From: a delta proteobacterium MLS_D
GTDB taxonomy: Bacteria; Desulfobacterota; Syntrophia; Syntrophales; UBA2210
Reading direction: 5' to 3'
Assembly: GCA_002030015.1 (NCBI GenBank)
Contig: LQBH01000024.1
Location: forward strand, 1 to 64,000
DNA: 64,000 bases
Positions 53,292 through 62,467 of the stretch are shown piece after piece (positions within the stretch are counted from its first letter, which is position 1; each line of letters starts with the position of its first letter). The notes beneath the pieces were generated by a model. That model did not search any database. It had not been told where the DNA came from and saw only the letters and a program-made list of their open reading frames with translations. The position numbers were made by a program, and so were the translations under genes.

Positions 53292-54497
53292 CTACCTCCT
53301 TCCCAGGGTCATGAACAGTCCCAGGAGACCGATGATAACGAACATTATGATAGCGATACCGATCCAGCCCCACGCCGCCGACGCTTTCACGGTAACCCGC
53401 AGTTCAATGTCATCGCTGCTTTTTTTACTGTCCGCGCTGACGCCAAGGGCGTAATCGCCGACGAGGGCCTCCTCGGCGGGAATAATTGTCATTTCAACCT
53501 GTTTCGTGCTTCCATGATCCAGAGAATCGATTGTTTCCGGTTCGAATTTCACTTCCCAGTTTTCAGGTTTCATGGAAAGGAATCCGATGTCCTGAATGGT
53601 CGCCGAGCCGGTATTTCTCACGTATATGGAAAATTTGACCGGTTTGCCCTTTTCCACTTCCAGTGACAGGAGATCCGACTGTGTTCCCAGGTTCAGACTG
53701 TATGTCCCGGTGATAATAACCTTCAGGTTCGTTTCCGCCGTTATATCACCGGCCGCCACCTTGACGGGAATGTTATATTCACCGGCCTCGGCGAAACGGT
53801 TGGGAACCACTTCCACGTTGACGCTCTGGTTTTCATCGGCTTTCATGATGATGCTTGAGACAAACTTTTCCTTGAAGGGCGGCTTGAAGTTCACCTGCCA
53901 GTCGCGGGGTGGATCAGCCAGAAGATTGAATGCCTGCTCCTTGCGGGTGCGGTTGGTAATGTTCAGGGCAAATTCAAAACTCACGTCGGTAGAACCCTGA
54001 AGAACCGGGTAGGACGAAACCAGCTCGACGGTACCTTTTACCTCTTCCTTCGCGCGCACAGTTACCTGAAGCGTTTCAGATTTTTTAAAGGCTCCGTCCC
54101 CGGTTTGTGCCGTTACACCGACCTTGTAAACGCCCGGTTTCGCATCGGCATCGGGCTCCAGCGTCAGCGTTGTGAGCCGTTCTTCCTCCGGGGGGATACG
54201 CGTTGCCGTGACATCGAAAGCGTAGGACTTGATCCGCGCCTTCCATCCCTCGGGAACATCACTCAAATCCAGCACGACCGTCTCGCCCCGTTTTCCGGTA
54301 TTTTTGAAAGACAGTTCGGCATCAACCGAGGTCGTTCCCTCGGGAATAATAATCTGGGGGTAGGTAAAGTACATATCGAGACCGCGGTCGGAACCCGATG
54401 CTCCCCGGGCGGACGCGGGATGGCTCATTATAACGGCGAGACCGCAAATAATGAGCACTCCCAGTAATGGTAGGACTTTTTTGCCAGCACATCTCAT
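53292..54497 (-). CDS. exported, membrane-anchored NEW3-domain protein
   Basis: A 401-residue protein with a signal peptide (MRCAGKKVLPLLGVLIICGLAVIMSHPASA), three Ig-like NEW3/NPCBM-associated repeats (each with a strand such as VSFEFALNITNRTRKEQAFNL or VKFSIYVRNTGSATIQDIGF, and a PxxW-V-F segment such as KPENWEVKFEP), and a single C-terminal membrane span (AWGWIGIAIIMFVIIGLLGLFMTL) with a short RR tail. It would sit in the inner membrane with the repeats in the periplasm, probably as the substrate-handling partner of the ABC pair. GGGAGGAAAATGAC precedes the ATG. Confidence 0.88.
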   Translation of the reverse strand: MRCAGKKVLPLLGVLIICGLAVIMSHPASARGASGSDRGLDMYFTYPQIIIPEGTTSVDAELSFKNTGKRGETVVLDLSDVPEGWKARIKSYAFDVTATRIPPEEERLTTLTLEPDADAKPGVYKVGVTAQTGDGAFKKSETLQVTVRAKEEVKGTVELVSSYPVLQGSTDVSFEFALNITNRTRKEQAFNLLADPPRDWQVNFKPPFKEKFVSSIIMKADENQSVNVEVVPNRFAEAGEYNIPVKVAAGDITAETNLKVIITGTYSLNLGTQSDLLSLEVEKGKPVKFSIYVRNTGSATIQDIGFLSMKPENWEVKFEPETIDSLDHGSTKQVEMTIIPAEEALVGDYALGVSADSKKSSDDIELRVTVKASAAWGWIGIAIIMFVIIGLLGLFMTLGRR

Positions 54498-54636
54498 GTC
54501 ATTTTCCTCCCTTATTTCAGCCGGCGCTCACGAGTCGCGCGGGACCGCCGGATCTTTCCAGTCCGTAAACGATGGTACCGAATCACTATGTGTCTTCGGA
54601 ATCCCCCCATCGCGTCACCATCCCCGATGGTGAAGG

Positions 54637-54666
54637 ACTCTACATAAAGAGCCTTCCTGTTGTCAA
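54637..54666 (-). promoter_or_regulatory. promoter of the NEW3-ABC operon
   Basis: On the minus strand TTGACA (54661-54666), an 18-base spacer and TAGAGT (54637-54642), about 140 bases before the start codon. The rest of 54498-54799 holds no gene. Confidence 0.45.
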
Positions 54667-54799
54667 GGCTGATTCGAATAGAACAGGGACTTTCCCGTCA
54701 GGGACGAGAATGAAGTGTGTCACGCGATCAGGAAAGAATTTTTTGAGCCGACCTCCAGGCAACCATAAAAATAGTTTCCGGCACACGAGTCGAAAAAGT

Positions 54800-55174
54800 A
54801 TCAGAGTGGATCTGTAAGCCGAGTTCTGTTTCTTCCGGAATATTCCGGAAGACGGTGATCATTCATCTGGAACAACGGTTACCCGCCGTCTCAAGCGACA
54901 CTACCCGAGAGCTTCGGACGGGCCGCCCTCAAACGCTCTCCTATTCGGTCTTGCTCCGGATGGGGTTTACCATGCCTTTCCCGTCGCCGGGAAAGCGGTG
55001 AGCTCTTACCTCGCCTTTTCACCCTTACCCCGTCCTGCGACGGGGCGGTATATTTTCTGTGGCACTTTCCTTAGGGTCGCCCCCAGTCGCCGTTAGCGAC
55101 CATCCTGCCCTGTGGAGCTCGGACTTTCCTCCGGCCCGATTGCACGAACCGGCGACCACCCGATCCACTCTGAC
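54800..55174 (-). ncRNA. rnpB: RNase P RNA (bacterial class A)
   Basis: About 375 bases on the minus strand. Ends pair as AGAGTGGATC with GATCCACTCT (P1). The conserved core is present: GGAGGAAAGTCCGAGCTC near the 5' end, CACAGGGCAGGATGG, GGGCGACCCTAAGGAAAGTG, CCACAGAAAATATACCGCC, GGTGAAAAGGCGAGGTAAGAG, and AAACCCCATCCGGAGCAAG ahead of AATAGG. It is the catalytic RNA that trims tRNA 5' ends. The ends are judged from the P1 pairing and may be off by a few bases. A short T-run follows the 3' end. Confidence 0.95.
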
Positions 55175-55311
55175 ACATTTATTATTATAACAACAGGGAA
55201 CTCAGGAAGCAACGTGAAGCGACCGGATCCGCCGCGTGCCGGAGAAAATATTCGCTTGTCGCAACCGGTGAATTCCCTCCGGCCGTTTCCCCGGGTATCG
55301 CCGCGGCATTT

Positions 55312-56028
55312 TTACTGTTTCTGATCATCCTCGCAATAGATAATCCTGTTGCAGTGCGGACACAGTATCAGTTCTTCCGAACGAAGGAGTTCATTGTACA
55401 GCTGGGGCGGTATGTTCATGTGACATCCGCTGCACACTTCGTTTTCGACTTTGACCACCGCCTGACCGTTCCGCCGTCCCCGTATCAAATCGAATTTTTT
55501 TATGAGGTTCTCATCAATCTGCAATCTCAATTCGTTCTGTTCGCGAACTTTTTCTTCCAGGCTGTCGTCGATGGACCCGAGTTCTCCTTCAATACCTGCC
55601 GTTTCTTTCTCATACTGTCTTCGATATTCTTCAATTTCAGATGAACTGGCGGCCACGATACCCCGGGTGCGATCTATGTCGTCGAGGAGCGTTATAATTC
55701 CGTCCTCTATTATACCGTTCGCATCGACAATCGAATCGATCTCCTTCAGAGTCGCTTCGTATTCCTTGTTCGTTTTCACGTCCAGGAGCCGGTTCTTCGC
55801 TTTTTTGATTCGTTCCGCCCCGTCGGTAAGCTCCGCTTCTTTCCGCCGATGATCTTCCCGTAACGATTCAAGACGGTCTTTTTCAGCCTGAAGCTCCTGC
55901 TCCCGGCCCGCCATGTCGGCGGCAAGCATTTCCTGCCTTCGCGGAAGTTCCTCTTTTTTCGCCCTCAGGGCCGCTACTTCCGTTTCTGTCTTTTGAAGTT
56001 TCACCAGTAGTTGGAGTTGTTCTTTCAA
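55312..56028 (-). CDS. coiled-coil protein with C4 zinc ribbon (DUF164/CdsZ type)
   Basis: A 238-residue protein: a long antiparallel coiled coil (LKEQLQLLVKLQKTETEVAALRAKKEELPRR ... RRQYEKETAGIEGELGSIDDSLEEKVREQNELR) and a C-terminal zinc ribbon, CSGCHMNIPPQLYNELLRSEELILCPHCNRIIYC. This matches the zf-RING_7/DUF164 family found in most bacteria. The start is a TTG at 56028 with GGGGAGATT before it; the ORF track's 57-residue extension crosses a terminator and the tRNA region. rnpB follows downstream on the same strand. Confidence 0.88.
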   Translation of the reverse strand: MKEQLQLLVKLQKTETEVAALRAKKEELPRRQEMLAADMAGREQELQAEKDRLESLREDHRRKEAELTDGAERIKKAKNRLLDVKTNKEYEATLKEIDSIVDANGIIEDGIITLLDDIDRTRGIVAASSSEIEEYRRQYEKETAGIEGELGSIDDSLEEKVREQNELRLQIDENLIKKFDLIRGRRNGQAVVKVENEVCSGCHMNIPPQLYNELLRSEELILCPHCNRIIYCEDDQKQ

Positions 56029-56070
56029 AAATCTCCCCCTTCTCTGTTTTCTCCGCCGGACGCACCATAA

Positions 56071-56099
56071 AAAAATGCACCAGAAACTGGTGCATTTTT
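56071..56099. terminator. bidirectional terminator-like hairpin after the tRNA
   Basis: AAAAATGCACCAG-aaa-CTGGTGCATTTTT: a 13-base perfect stem with A/T tails, between the tRNA and the zinc-ribbon gene. Confidence 0.75.
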
Positions 56100-56187
56100 C
56101 AGCAGTGAATGGTACGACAGCCGCTCCGTGTATCCGGTACCTTTTGTTCTCGCCTTCCCATATATATGACTTCCTAGGACTTCCGAG

Positions 56188-56263
56188 TGGTGGGCCCACC
56201 TGGGATCGAACCAGGGACCTACCGGTTATGAGCCGGTGGCTCTGCCAATTGAGCTATGGGCCC
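56188..56263 (-). tRNA. tRNA with CAT anticodon, probably elongator tRNA-Met
   Basis: 76 bases on the minus strand. The 7-base acceptor GGGCCCA pairs with TGGGCCC, followed by discriminator A and encoded CCA. The D arm is AGCTC...GAGC, the anticodon arm CCGGCTCATAACCGG, and the T arm CCTGGTTCGATCCCAGG. It is not an initiator, since its acceptor is fully paired. CAT could also be an isoleucine tRNA modified to lysidine; sequence alone does not settle this. Confidence 0.9.
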
Positions 56264-56359
56264 CCTCTGACTTGCCCAGCTTTCGCTACGACAAATCAAG
56301 TACATATACCCGGTACTGTTACCTGTCAAGATGTTTATTGCCGGAAGGGAAATATTTTT

Positions 56360-57721
56360 TCAGAACAGCCGCTCGATCAATTCCCCGATCGTTGACACGC
56401 CGACAATGGTCACCCCGTCGATGAACGCGGCACTTTCCACCGCGCTTTCCGGTGTCATGCACCGGTTGAAACCCATTCTGCCCGCTTCCCGTACCCGCGC
56501 GTGAACCTGCCCCACGCCGCGTACTTCGCCGGTCAGGCCTACTTCACCGAAAACAAGGGTCCCCGAATCCACGGGGCGTTTGAGAAAACTGGAAGCAAGG
56601 GACGACACGACGGCAAGGTCGACTGCCGGCTCTCCAAGGCGTACGCCTCCCGCCACGTTGACGAAAATATCAAACCCCGAAAGATTGAACCCGCACACGC
56701 GATCAAGAACAGCAGCCAGAAGAGACACCCTGTTGTGCTCGACTCCGATGGTCGTTCTTCTGGGAATGCCGAAGTTCGTCTCGCTGACCAACGACTGCAC
56801 CTCGACAAGGATCGGCCGTGTTCCTTCCATGCTTGCCGTTACTACCGAACCGGCCGCGCCCCCGGGCCGTTCCGACAGGAACAGGGCCGAGGGATTCTCA
56901 ACCTCGGCCAGTCCCTGTTCGCCCATTTCAAAAACGCCGATCTCATTGGTGGGGCCGAAACGGTTTTTAACGGCCCTGATAATGCGGAAATCGTGACCCG
57001 AATCGCCTTCGAAATAAAGAACGGTGTCGACCATGTGTTCCAGTACCCGCGGACCCGCTATGGACCCATCCTTGGTAACGTGGCCGATCAGGAACAAGGG
57101 CACACCGGTCTTCTTCGCCAGAACGATCAATTTCTCGGAGGCCTCCCTCACCTGGGTGACGCTTCCGGGCGCCGATGTATAAACATCGGAATACATAGTC
57201 TGTATCGAATCAACAACGACAACGGCTGGTTTCAGTTCGTCGATGCGTTTGATAATCGCATCAAGCGAAACTTCCACAAGAACGATGAGGTTGGGAGACA
57301 ACGCCCCGATGCGGGTTCCCCTGATCTTGATCTGCCGTGACGATTCCTCGCCGGATATATACAATGTTTTCAGGCCTGCATCAGCGATACGCTGGAGCAC
57401 CTGCATGAGAAGCGTCGATTTCCCGATTCCGGGATCACCACCGATCAGTATGGTCGCCCCCGCCACCAGCCCGCCGCCCACTACGCGGTCGAATTCACCG
57501 ATTCCTGTTTTGAACCGGTCCGCCTCCACGGCGTCGATAGCATCGATGGAAACAGGTTCTGATCCGTATCCGCGCTCTCCTGCTGAATCCGACGACTCCC
57601 GGCCTCCTGCTTCTTCTTCGACGAAACAGTTCCACGAACCGCAAGCAGGACAGCGTCCCAGCCATTTCGGTGACCGGTAACCACATTCCTGGCAGAAAAA
57701 TACTGTCTTAACGTTTTTCAT
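56360..57721 (-). CDS. radA: DNA repair protein RadA (Sms)
   Basis: A 453-residue protein that helps process recombination intermediates by branch migration. The order is N-terminal zinc finger CQECGYRSPKWLGRCPACGSWN, RecA-like core with Walker A GGDPGIGKST, Walker B-type VVVDSIQT, the RadA-specific KNRFGPTNEIGVFEM motif, and a C-terminal Lon-protease-like domain (GVRLGEPAVDLAVVSSLASSF). Length and motif order are typical. It starts in the intergenic space opposite serC. The tRNA lies downstream. Confidence 0.97.
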   Translation of the reverse strand: MKNVKTVFFCQECGYRSPKWLGRCPACGSWNCFVEEEAGGRESSDSAGERGYGSEPVSIDAIDAVEADRFKTGIGEFDRVVGGGLVAGATILIGGDPGIGKSTLLMQVLQRIADAGLKTLYISGEESSRQIKIRGTRIGALSPNLIVLVEVSLDAIIKRIDELKPAVVVVDSIQTMYSDVYTSAPGSVTQVREASEKLIVLAKKTGVPLFLIGHVTKDGSIAGPRVLEHMVDTVLYFEGDSGHDFRIIRAVKNRFGPTNEIGVFEMGEQGLAEVENPSALFLSERPGGAAGSVVTASMEGTRPILVEVQSLVSETNFGIPRRTTIGVEHNRVSLLAAVLDRVCGFNLSGFDIFVNVAGGVRLGEPAVDLAVVSSLASSFLKRPVDSGTLVFGEVGLTGEVRGVGQVHARVREAGRMGFNRCMTPESAVESAAFIDGVTIVGVSTIGELIERLF

Positions 57722-57981
57722 GGCGATAACCTCGAACGATACGAGCCGGACGTACCATACCCGGCAACAGGTGTCCGTTACTATAGGTCCATTCCCCCCG
57801 CATCGTCAATGCGAAAGACCGAATAACGCCCCTGCCGTGAAACAGCCCCCGGAAACCGGGCGGTTTTCTCACCTGATAAGTCCTGTCGCCCATCGGCGCG
57901 GAATCGTCAAATATCTTGAGTAAGAAATCCGATTCTGGTAAGAATTCATGTTTCGCGATTTTACCGTGGGAAGGAGTTCAT

Positions 57982-59136
57982 ATGGATCACAACCCTAATT
58001 TCAGCTCCGGCCCCTGCAGCAAGCGTCCCGGATGGTCATTGTCATCTTTGAACGACGCGGCTGTCGGGCGGTCGCACCGCAGCGTCCTGGGGAAGAAAAA
58101 ACTGGCTCTCGCGATAACCGAAAGCAAGCGTCTTCTGGGAATACCAGACGATTATCTTCTCGGTATTTTTCCGGGGTCCGACACGGGTGCATTCGAAGCC
58201 GCGCTGTGGTCCCTGCTGGGTCCCCGGCAGGTCACCGTGCTGGTCTGGGAAAGTTTCAGCGAAGGATGGGCCACGGATGTTTCGAAACAGTTGAAGCTGG
58301 ATCCCGTTGTCTTGAGAGCGGACTACGGGGATATACCCGATCTGAACGCCGTCAACTGGTCGACAGACGTTGTTTTCGCGGCCAACGGAACGACAAGCGG
58401 CGTCAAGATCCCCGACTGGGACTGGATCCCCGACGACCGGGCGGGGCTGTCGATCTGTGACGCCACCAGCGCCGTCTTTGCCATGCCCGTGGACTGGTCG
58501 AAGGTGGACGTGCTCACCTATTCCTGGCAGAAGTGTCTCGGCGGCGAAGCGGCCCACGGGGTTCTCGTTCTGTCACCCCGCGCTGTGGAGCGAATCGAAT
58601 CCTACGACCCGCCCTGGCCGCTGCCGAAAATATTCAGAATGAAAAAAAAGGGATCCCTGGATCAGAGTATCTTTGAGGGAAATACTATAAATACCCCGTC
58701 GATGATCTGTGTTGAAGATTACCTTGACGCGCTGGCATGGGCTTCCGGAATAGGCCTTGACGGTCTCTTCGAGCGAAGCAGAAAAAACCTCGAGGTCGTG
58801 CAAGAGTGGGCCGCCGGCATCGACTGGATCGATTTTCTGGCCCGGTCGAAGGATACCCGTTCCTGCACGTCGGTCTGCCTCATGATCGTTCACCCGCGGT
58901 TTCGGGAACTGCAGGAAGACGAACAGCGTTCATACATCAAGGAGATCACCGGAAGTCTCGGTGACGCGTCCCTTGCTCATGACATTGCATCCTATAAGGA
59001 TGCACCTCCGGGATTCCGATTCTGGTGCGGACCAACCATCGAGATGCGCGACCTGCGACGGGCTCTCGACGAACTGGAAAAAACCTGTCTGAAAAAGATC
59101 ACGTTTCTCAGCGATCAGGAAGGATATACTATATGA
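57982..59136 (+). CDS. serC: phosphoserine aminotransferase
   Basis: A 384-residue PLP enzyme of aminotransferase class V making phosphoserine from 3-phosphohydroxypyruvate. The form is the Methanosarcina-type SerC: MDHNPNFSSGPCSKRPGWSL at the start, GSDTGAFEAALWSLLGPR for phosphate binding, and SWQKCLGGEAAHGVLVLSPRA around the PLP lysine. GGAAGGAGTTCAT precedes the ATG at 57982; the track's upstream start is not used. It overlaps serA by four bases (ATGA), so the two steps of serine synthesis are translationally coupled. Confidence 0.94.
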   Translation: MDHNPNFSSGPCSKRPGWSLSSLNDAAVGRSHRSVLGKKKLALAITESKRLLGIPDDYLLGIFPGSDTGAFEAALWSLLGPRQVTVLVWESFSEGWATDVSKQLKLDPVVLRADYGDIPDLNAVNWSTDVVFAANGTTSGVKIPDWDWIPDDRAGLSICDATSAVFAMPVDWSKVDVLTYSWQKCLGGEAAHGVLVLSPRAVERIESYDPPWPLPKIFRMKKKGSLDQSIFEGNTINTPSMICVEDYLDALAWASGIGLDGLFERSRKNLEVVQEWAAGIDWIDFLARSKDTRSCTSVCLMIVHPRFRELQEDEQRSYIKEITGSLGDASLAHDIASYKDAPPGFRFWCGPTIEMRDLRRALDELEKTCLKKITFLSDQEGYTI

Positions 59137-60716
59137 AAAAAGTTCTCGTGAGCGACAAGCTGGCCCCGGAAGGAATTGCAATATTTACCGATGCTCCCGA
59201 TATTGAAGTTGACGTCATGACGAACCTGACGCCGGAGGAACTGAAGGGAGTCATTAAAAATTACGACGGTCTCGCGGTTCGGAGCGCTTCGAAAATAACC
59301 GCGGACATCATCGAAAATGCGGAAAATCTGAAGGTGATCGGCAGGGCCGGTATCGGGCTGGACAACATCGACGCCGAGGCAGCAAGCAAACGAGGTATCG
59401 TTGTCATGAACACGCCGGGAGGCAACACCATTACCACAGCGGAACATGCCATCGCCATGATGCTTTCCCTGGCGCGAAAGATTCCTCAGGCGACTATCTC
59501 GATGAAGGCCAGAAAATGGGAAAAAACCAAGTTCATGGGATCGGAGGTTTACAACAAGACCCTGGGAATTATCGGCATCGGGCGTGTCGGTTCCATTGTG
59601 GCCAACAGGGCCCAGGGACTGAAAATGAACGTCATAGCCTATGATCCATTTATTTCCCGTGACGTCGCCGAAAAATCCGGCATCACACTGATGCCCTTCG
59701 ACGAACTGCTCGCCGCGTCGGATTTCATTTCCCTGCACACGCCGCTGACGGACGAAACCAGGGGAATTATCAACACCGAGGCGTTCAAAAAAATGAAGAC
59801 CGGCATCTATATCATCAACTGTGCCCGGGGCGGCATCATCGTGGAAGACGATCTCCACGACGCCCTGGTGTCCGGGAAAGTGGCGGGAGCGGCGCTGGAT
59901 GTTTTTGAAGAAGAACCCTCCGGGAACCACAAACTCATGAAGCTGGACAATGTCATTTGTACCCCCCACCTGGGGGCCTCAACGGACGAAGCCCAGCGGA
60001 ACGTGGCCGTCGCCGTCGCCCAGCAGATCGTCGATTATCTCACCAAGGGAGAAATCAGAAACGCCGTGAACTTCCCGTCGGTCAGCGCCGAAGTTCTCAA
60101 GCTGGTAAGACCGCACCTGACCCTCGCCGAAAAAATGGGGCATCTCCAGGCACAGATTCTTTCGGGCGGCACAGAAGAAATCGAAATAGAATACAGCGGC
60201 GAAATTCTCGATTACGACGTTGCTCCGGTGACCATAGCCTTCGTGAAGGGGTTTCTTACGCCGATCCTCCAGGAAAACGTAAATTTCATCAACGCGTCCA
60301 TCATCGCCCGCGAAAGGGGTATCCGGGTTATCGAGTCGCGGAGCACGGAAACAAAAGATTATACAACAATGATCTCGGCGCGGACAACAACGTCAGAAGG
60401 AACATCTGTCGTGGAGGGTACGATCTTCGGCAGGCAGGACCCCCGCATCGTTCGCATCAATGATTTCACACTCGACGTCATGCCCGAGGGGCACATGATT
60501 CTTCTTTACAATCAGGACAGGCCGGGTGTTATCGGCAATATCGGCGTTACCCTCGGCAACAACGGCATCAATATCGCACGGCTCCACCTGAGTCGTGAAC
60601 TGATTGACGGCAAGGCCCTGGTGGTCTTCAGCACAGACAGCGCGGCTCCTGATGATGTGTTGTCGCAGCTGAAGAACCTGCCCAACGTACTGTCGGCGAC
60701 CCGCATCGAAATGTGA
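59133..60716 (+). CDS. serA: D-3-phosphoglycerate dehydrogenase
   Basis: A 527-residue long-form enzyme, first step of serine synthesis. It has the substrate domain (VRSASKITADIIENAENLKVIGRAGIGLDNID), the NAD-binding motif TLGIIGIGRVGSIVANRA, catalytic residues in NCARGGIIVEDDLHDAL and CTPHLGASTDEAQ, an ASB intervening domain, and a C-terminal ACT domain (MILLYNQDRPGVIGNIGVTLGNNGINIARL) that can give serine feedback. The ATG at 59133 overlaps the serC stop; the track's earlier start is inside serC. purA follows 17 bases later. Confidence 0.97.
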   Translation: MKKVLVSDKLAPEGIAIFTDAPDIEVDVMTNLTPEELKGVIKNYDGLAVRSASKITADIIENAENLKVIGRAGIGLDNIDAEAASKRGIVVMNTPGGNTITTAEHAIAMMLSLARKIPQATISMKARKWEKTKFMGSEVYNKTLGIIGIGRVGSIVANRAQGLKMNVIAYDPFISRDVAEKSGITLMPFDELLAASDFISLHTPLTDETRGIINTEAFKKMKTGIYIINCARGGIIVEDDLHDALVSGKVAGAALDVFEEEPSGNHKLMKLDNVICTPHLGASTDEAQRNVAVAVAQQIVDYLTKGEIRNAVNFPSVSAEVLKLVRPHLTLAEKMGHLQAQILSGGTEEIEIEYSGEILDYDVAPVTIAFVKGFLTPILQENVNFINASIIARERGIRVIESRSTETKDYTTMISARTTTSEGTSVVEGTIFGRQDPRIVRINDFTLDVMPEGHMILLYNQDRPGVIGNIGVTLGNNGINIARLHLSRELIDGKALVVFSTDSAAPDDVLSQLKNLPNVLSATRIEM

Positions 60717-60733
60717 CCATCGTGGAGACTGTC

Positions 60734-62029
60734 ATGGCAAACGTGATTATCATAGGAACCCAGTGGGGCGATGAAGGCAAAGGCAAGATTGTCGACCTCT
60801 ACGCTCAGGAAGCGGACGTTATCGTTCGATTTCAAGGAGGAAATAACGCCGGGCACACGCTCGTGGCCAACGGCAGACAGACGATTCTCCATCTCGTCCC
60901 GTCAGGTATTCTGCACGACAATAAATGCTGTATCCTGGCAAGCGGCATGGTCATCAACCCGAAGGTTCTGCTCGAGGAACTGGACGAACTGGCGGCAAAC
61001 GGCCTTCCCCGCCCCGGAACAACTCTTCACGTAAGCGAATCGGCCCATGTCATCATGCCGTATCATGCACGTTTGGACGACGCCCGCGAGGCCAGGATGG
61101 GAAACTGCAAGATCGGTACAACGGGAAGGGGCATCGGTCCCGCTTATGAAGACAGGGCATCCCGGGTCGGGATTCGAATCTGCGACCTCACGCACAGTGA
61201 TGTTTTTGCTCGAAAACTGCGATACAACGTAGATGAGAAAAACCACTACCTGACCACCTTTTTTGGTGAGAAACCGGTTGATTACGATGCTATATTCGAG
61301 GAATACCGGGTATACGCCGAACGCCTGCGTCCTTACTGCGACAATACGCCGCTCCGCATCGAACGGGCCATAAAGGCGGGGAGACATATTCTTTTCGAGG
61401 GAGCACAGGGAACCCACCTCGATATTGATCACGGAACCTATCCCTACGTCACCTCGTCAAGCACCGTGGCAGGCAACGCCTGTGCAAGCGCCGGCGTGGG
61501 ACCCACCGACATATCGGAAGTCATCGGAATCTGCAAAGCCTACACCACCCGGGTTGGGAGCGGACCTTTCGTGACGGAACTCTCAAACGATACCGGCGAA
61601 CGCCTCCAGAAACAGGGCGGTGAATTCGGAGCAACGACCGGCAGGAAACGCCGCTGTGGATGGCTTGACATGGTCATGGTCCGCCAGTCGGTGAGGCTCT
61701 CCGGCGTGACGGGCATCGCGTTGACGAAAGTCGACGTGCTGACGGGATTCGATACCATAAAAATCTGTACCGGGTACCGCATAAGGGAAAAGGAGATTAC
61801 CGATTATGTTCCCGGCGACCTGGAGGTTCTGCAGCAATGCACTCCCGTCTACGAGGAACTACCGGGCTGGTCGGAGAACATAACCACCGCCCGCAGTCTG
61901 GAGGACCTGCCCCGTGCGGCACGGCGGTTTATCGAACGCATCGAAGAAATCACCGACCGCCGGGTGGTTCTTGTCTCGGTCGGACCGGGCCGCAGTGAGA
62001 CAATCCTTGTCAGCAACCCATTTCGGTGA
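60734..62029 (+). CDS. purA: adenylosuccinate synthetase
   Basis: A 431-residue enzyme joining IMP and aspartate with GTP in AMP synthesis. The N-terminal GTP-binding GTQWGDEGKGKIVDL contains the catalytic Asp. RFQGGNNAGHTLV, the GTTGRGIGPAYEDRASR loop, and GEFGATTGRKRRCGWLD complete the family motifs. The ATG at 60734 follows GTGGAG; the seven extra residues in the track lie over the serA end. It is in the same run of genes as serCA. Confidence 0.97.
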   Translation: MANVIIIGTQWGDEGKGKIVDLYAQEADVIVRFQGGNNAGHTLVANGRQTILHLVPSGILHDNKCCILASGMVINPKVLLEELDELAANGLPRPGTTLHVSESAHVIMPYHARLDDAREARMGNCKIGTTGRGIGPAYEDRASRVGIRICDLTHSDVFARKLRYNVDEKNHYLTTFFGEKPVDYDAIFEEYRVYAERLRPYCDNTPLRIERAIKAGRHILFEGAQGTHLDIDHGTYPYVTSSSTVAGNACASAGVGPTDISEVIGICKAYTTRVGSGPFVTELSNDTGERLQKQGGEFGATTGRKRRCGWLDMVMVRQSVRLSGVTGIALTKVDVLTGFDTIKICTGYRIREKEITDYVPGDLEVLQQCTPVYEELPGWSENITTARSLEDLPRAARRFIERIEEITDRRVVLVSVGPGRSETILVSNPFR

Positions 62030-62467
62030 ATGATGCAGCCCACGAAAGACAGGAGAAAAAACATCGAAACACAACACCATTCGGCGAAAACGACAAAAGA
62101 GCGGGTCCTGCTTTGCGTTAACGCGGCGCTGAAACGACAACCCCGGAAGCTTTGCATTCTAAGGGTGGCTGAACTTACGTCTTTCACCGACTATTTCGTG
62201 ATCTGCAGCGGTGGTTCCGACCGGCAGGTTCAGGCGATCGCCGAGGCTATTCGGGAAGGTCTCAAAAAAGAAAAAATTCTTCCCGTCGGCACCGAGGGCG
62301 AACGGGCGGGACAATGGATCCTGATGGATTACGGCGATCTGGTCGTCCATATTTTTTATGAACCGATCCGCGAATTCTACGACATAGAGGGGCTCTGGTC
62401 GGAGGCCCCGGTTATGGAAGTAGACGCATCCGTTCAAACACTGACCGCGCTCGATGATAAACTTTAA
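62030..62467 (+). CDS. rsfS: ribosomal silencing factor RsfS
   Basis: A 145-residue protein of the Iojap/DUF143 family, which binds ribosomal protein L14 and blocks subunit joining in slow growth. The core LCILRVAELTSFTDYFVICSGGSDRQVQAIAEAI and GEGERAGQWILMDYGD-type segment (here GTEGERAGQWILMDYGDLVVHIF), plus YDIEGLW, are family hallmarks. It has a 20-residue leader before the core. The start follows the purA stop directly. Its end overlaps comF by 14 bases. Confidence 0.93.
   Translation: MMQPTKDRRKNIETQHHSAKTTKERVLLCVNAALKRQPRKLCILRVAELTSFTDYFVICSGGSDRQVQAIAEAIREGLKKEKILPVGTEGERAGQWILMDYGDLVVHIFYEPIREFYDIEGLWSEAPVMEVDASVQTLTALDDKL

Noticed and set aside
58042-59969. Minus-strand ORFs of 171 and 284 residues (58042-58557 and 59115-59969)
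   Set aside because: Shadows of serC and serA.
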